Positions 63,672 to 64,000 of a stretch of DNA of 64,000 nt are shown one piece after another. Below the pieces are notes generated by a model that was not told the DNA's origin, did no database searches, and saw only the letters and a list, made by a program, of their open reading frames with translations. Each line of letters opens with the position of its first letter. Positions within the stretch are counted from its first letter, which is position 1. The position numbers and the translations under genes were made by a program. The DNA is from Watersipora subatra (lineage: Eukaryota > Bryozoa > Gymnolaemata > Cheilostomatida > Watersiporidae): assembly GCF_963576615.1 (NCBI RefSeq), contig NC_088708.1, forward strand, positions 52,935,196 through 52,999,195. The letters run 5' to 3'.

Positions 63672-63844
63672 ATGCTCAATGCACTGTTCCTTCGTGACAC
63701 GGGGATGTGTCAGCCCAAGGAGATGGAAGTCATGGAGGCAACACAGAGAACGTTCTCATTGGATACTTGCAAGCTGAGAGACTTCGCAGATCCACACAAC
63801 GGTGCCGTTAATTGTTTAGACCTAGAGAAGATTGATGGAAGATA
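63672..63844 (+). CDS. ERCC8: ERCC8/CSA, first coding exon (partial gene)
   Basis: ERCC8 (CSA) is the WD40 substrate receptor of the CRL4 ubiquitin ligase in transcription-coupled nucleotide excision repair, acting in the nucleus. Only the N-terminal part is in the window. It starts MLNALFLRDTG and runs through TQRTFSLDTCKLRD to the start of the first WD repeat (AVNCLDLEKIDGR), in register with the human start and its GGINTLDIEPVEGRY. I prefer the ATG at 63672 to the upstream in-frame one at 63636 because it aligns with the family start. The exon should end after TA at 63844, so that the next exon completes tyrosine of GRY. The donor there reads GTTGAG, which is weaker than usual. The gene continues past the right edge. 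Confidence 0.8.
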
Positions 63845-64000
63845 GTTGAGTGTTTCTACTTGCTATATAGCCTTGTGGTGTCTTTGTGATGATCTTGTGA
63901 CATTCTTGTGACGTCCTTGCAACACCCTTGCGGTGTGCTTACGATATCTTTGTGGTGTCCTGGCTCTTTACGAACTACGTCTAACAGTTTTATTGTTTAG
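63845..64000 (+). other. Start of ERCC8 intron 1, with short imperfect repeats
   Basis: From about 63870 to 63965, diverged units of about 17 bp built on CTTGTGATG / CTTGCGGTGT / TTTGTGGTGT follow one another. No exon is visible before the window ends. Confidence 0.5.

Overview
The window is eukaryotic nuclear DNA from an invertebrate animal. It is AT-rich, its genes are split by GT-AG introns, and long stretches are filled with transposons, minisatellites and simple repeats. Nothing resembles a bacterial operon. Gene content and repeat types suggest a marine spiralian (mollusc, bryozoan, annelid or similar). I cannot fix the phylum from sequence alone, and that placement is an inference.

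Six protein genes can be assembled exon by exon, all with consistent splice phases. In order they are: PUS3 (+, 13618-16040, 2 exons, 445 aa), TMEM53 (-, 16234-19779, 2 exons, 284 aa), a rhodopsin-family peptide-type GPCR (-, 20815-35327, 7 exons, 442 aa), a GPI-anchored Ly6/uPAR-type protein (+, 36347-40874, 4 exons, 151 aa), VPS35L of the Retriever complex (-, 41278-61880, 23 exons, 969 aa), and the first coding exon of ERCC8/CSA (+, from 63672, running off the right edge). PUS3/TMEM53 and Ly6/VPS35L are convergent pairs; the Ly6 and VPS35L 3' UTRs probably overlap. GPCR/Ly6 and VPS35L/ERCC8 are divergent pairs that could share promoter regions. The genes do unrelated jobs: tRNA pseudouridylation, a nuclear-envelope membrane protein, peptide signalling, a surface protein, endosomal recycling, and transcription-coupled repair. 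They do not form a pathway.

The left 13.5 kb is gene-poor. It holds a broken Ty3/gypsy-like LTR retroelement (2620-7337, minus strand) with two near-identical LTRs. It also holds a 188-bp MITE with a 10-bp target duplication, a 1.25-kb TIR element flanked by TA, and a foldback element flanked by TTAA. Further copies of the TTAA foldback family lie in a TMEM53 intron and a VPS35L intron.

The introns carry several homogeneous minisatellites: 28 bp x 27, 31 bp x 9 and about 22-24 bp (GPCR); 18 bp x 34 (Ly6); 31 bp x 37 and 32 bp x 8 (VPS35L). They also hold a near-perfect 138-bp palindrome, tRNA-like SINE and Helitron-like fragments, and a 1.3-kb TIR element with internal copies of its own terminus. 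Long open frames inside the minisatellites are repeat artefacts, not genes. I did not find a convincing new multi-gene system. The most distinctive items are the palindrome, the foldback family, the possible alternative VPS35L exon, and the uncharacterised GPCR and Ly6 genes.
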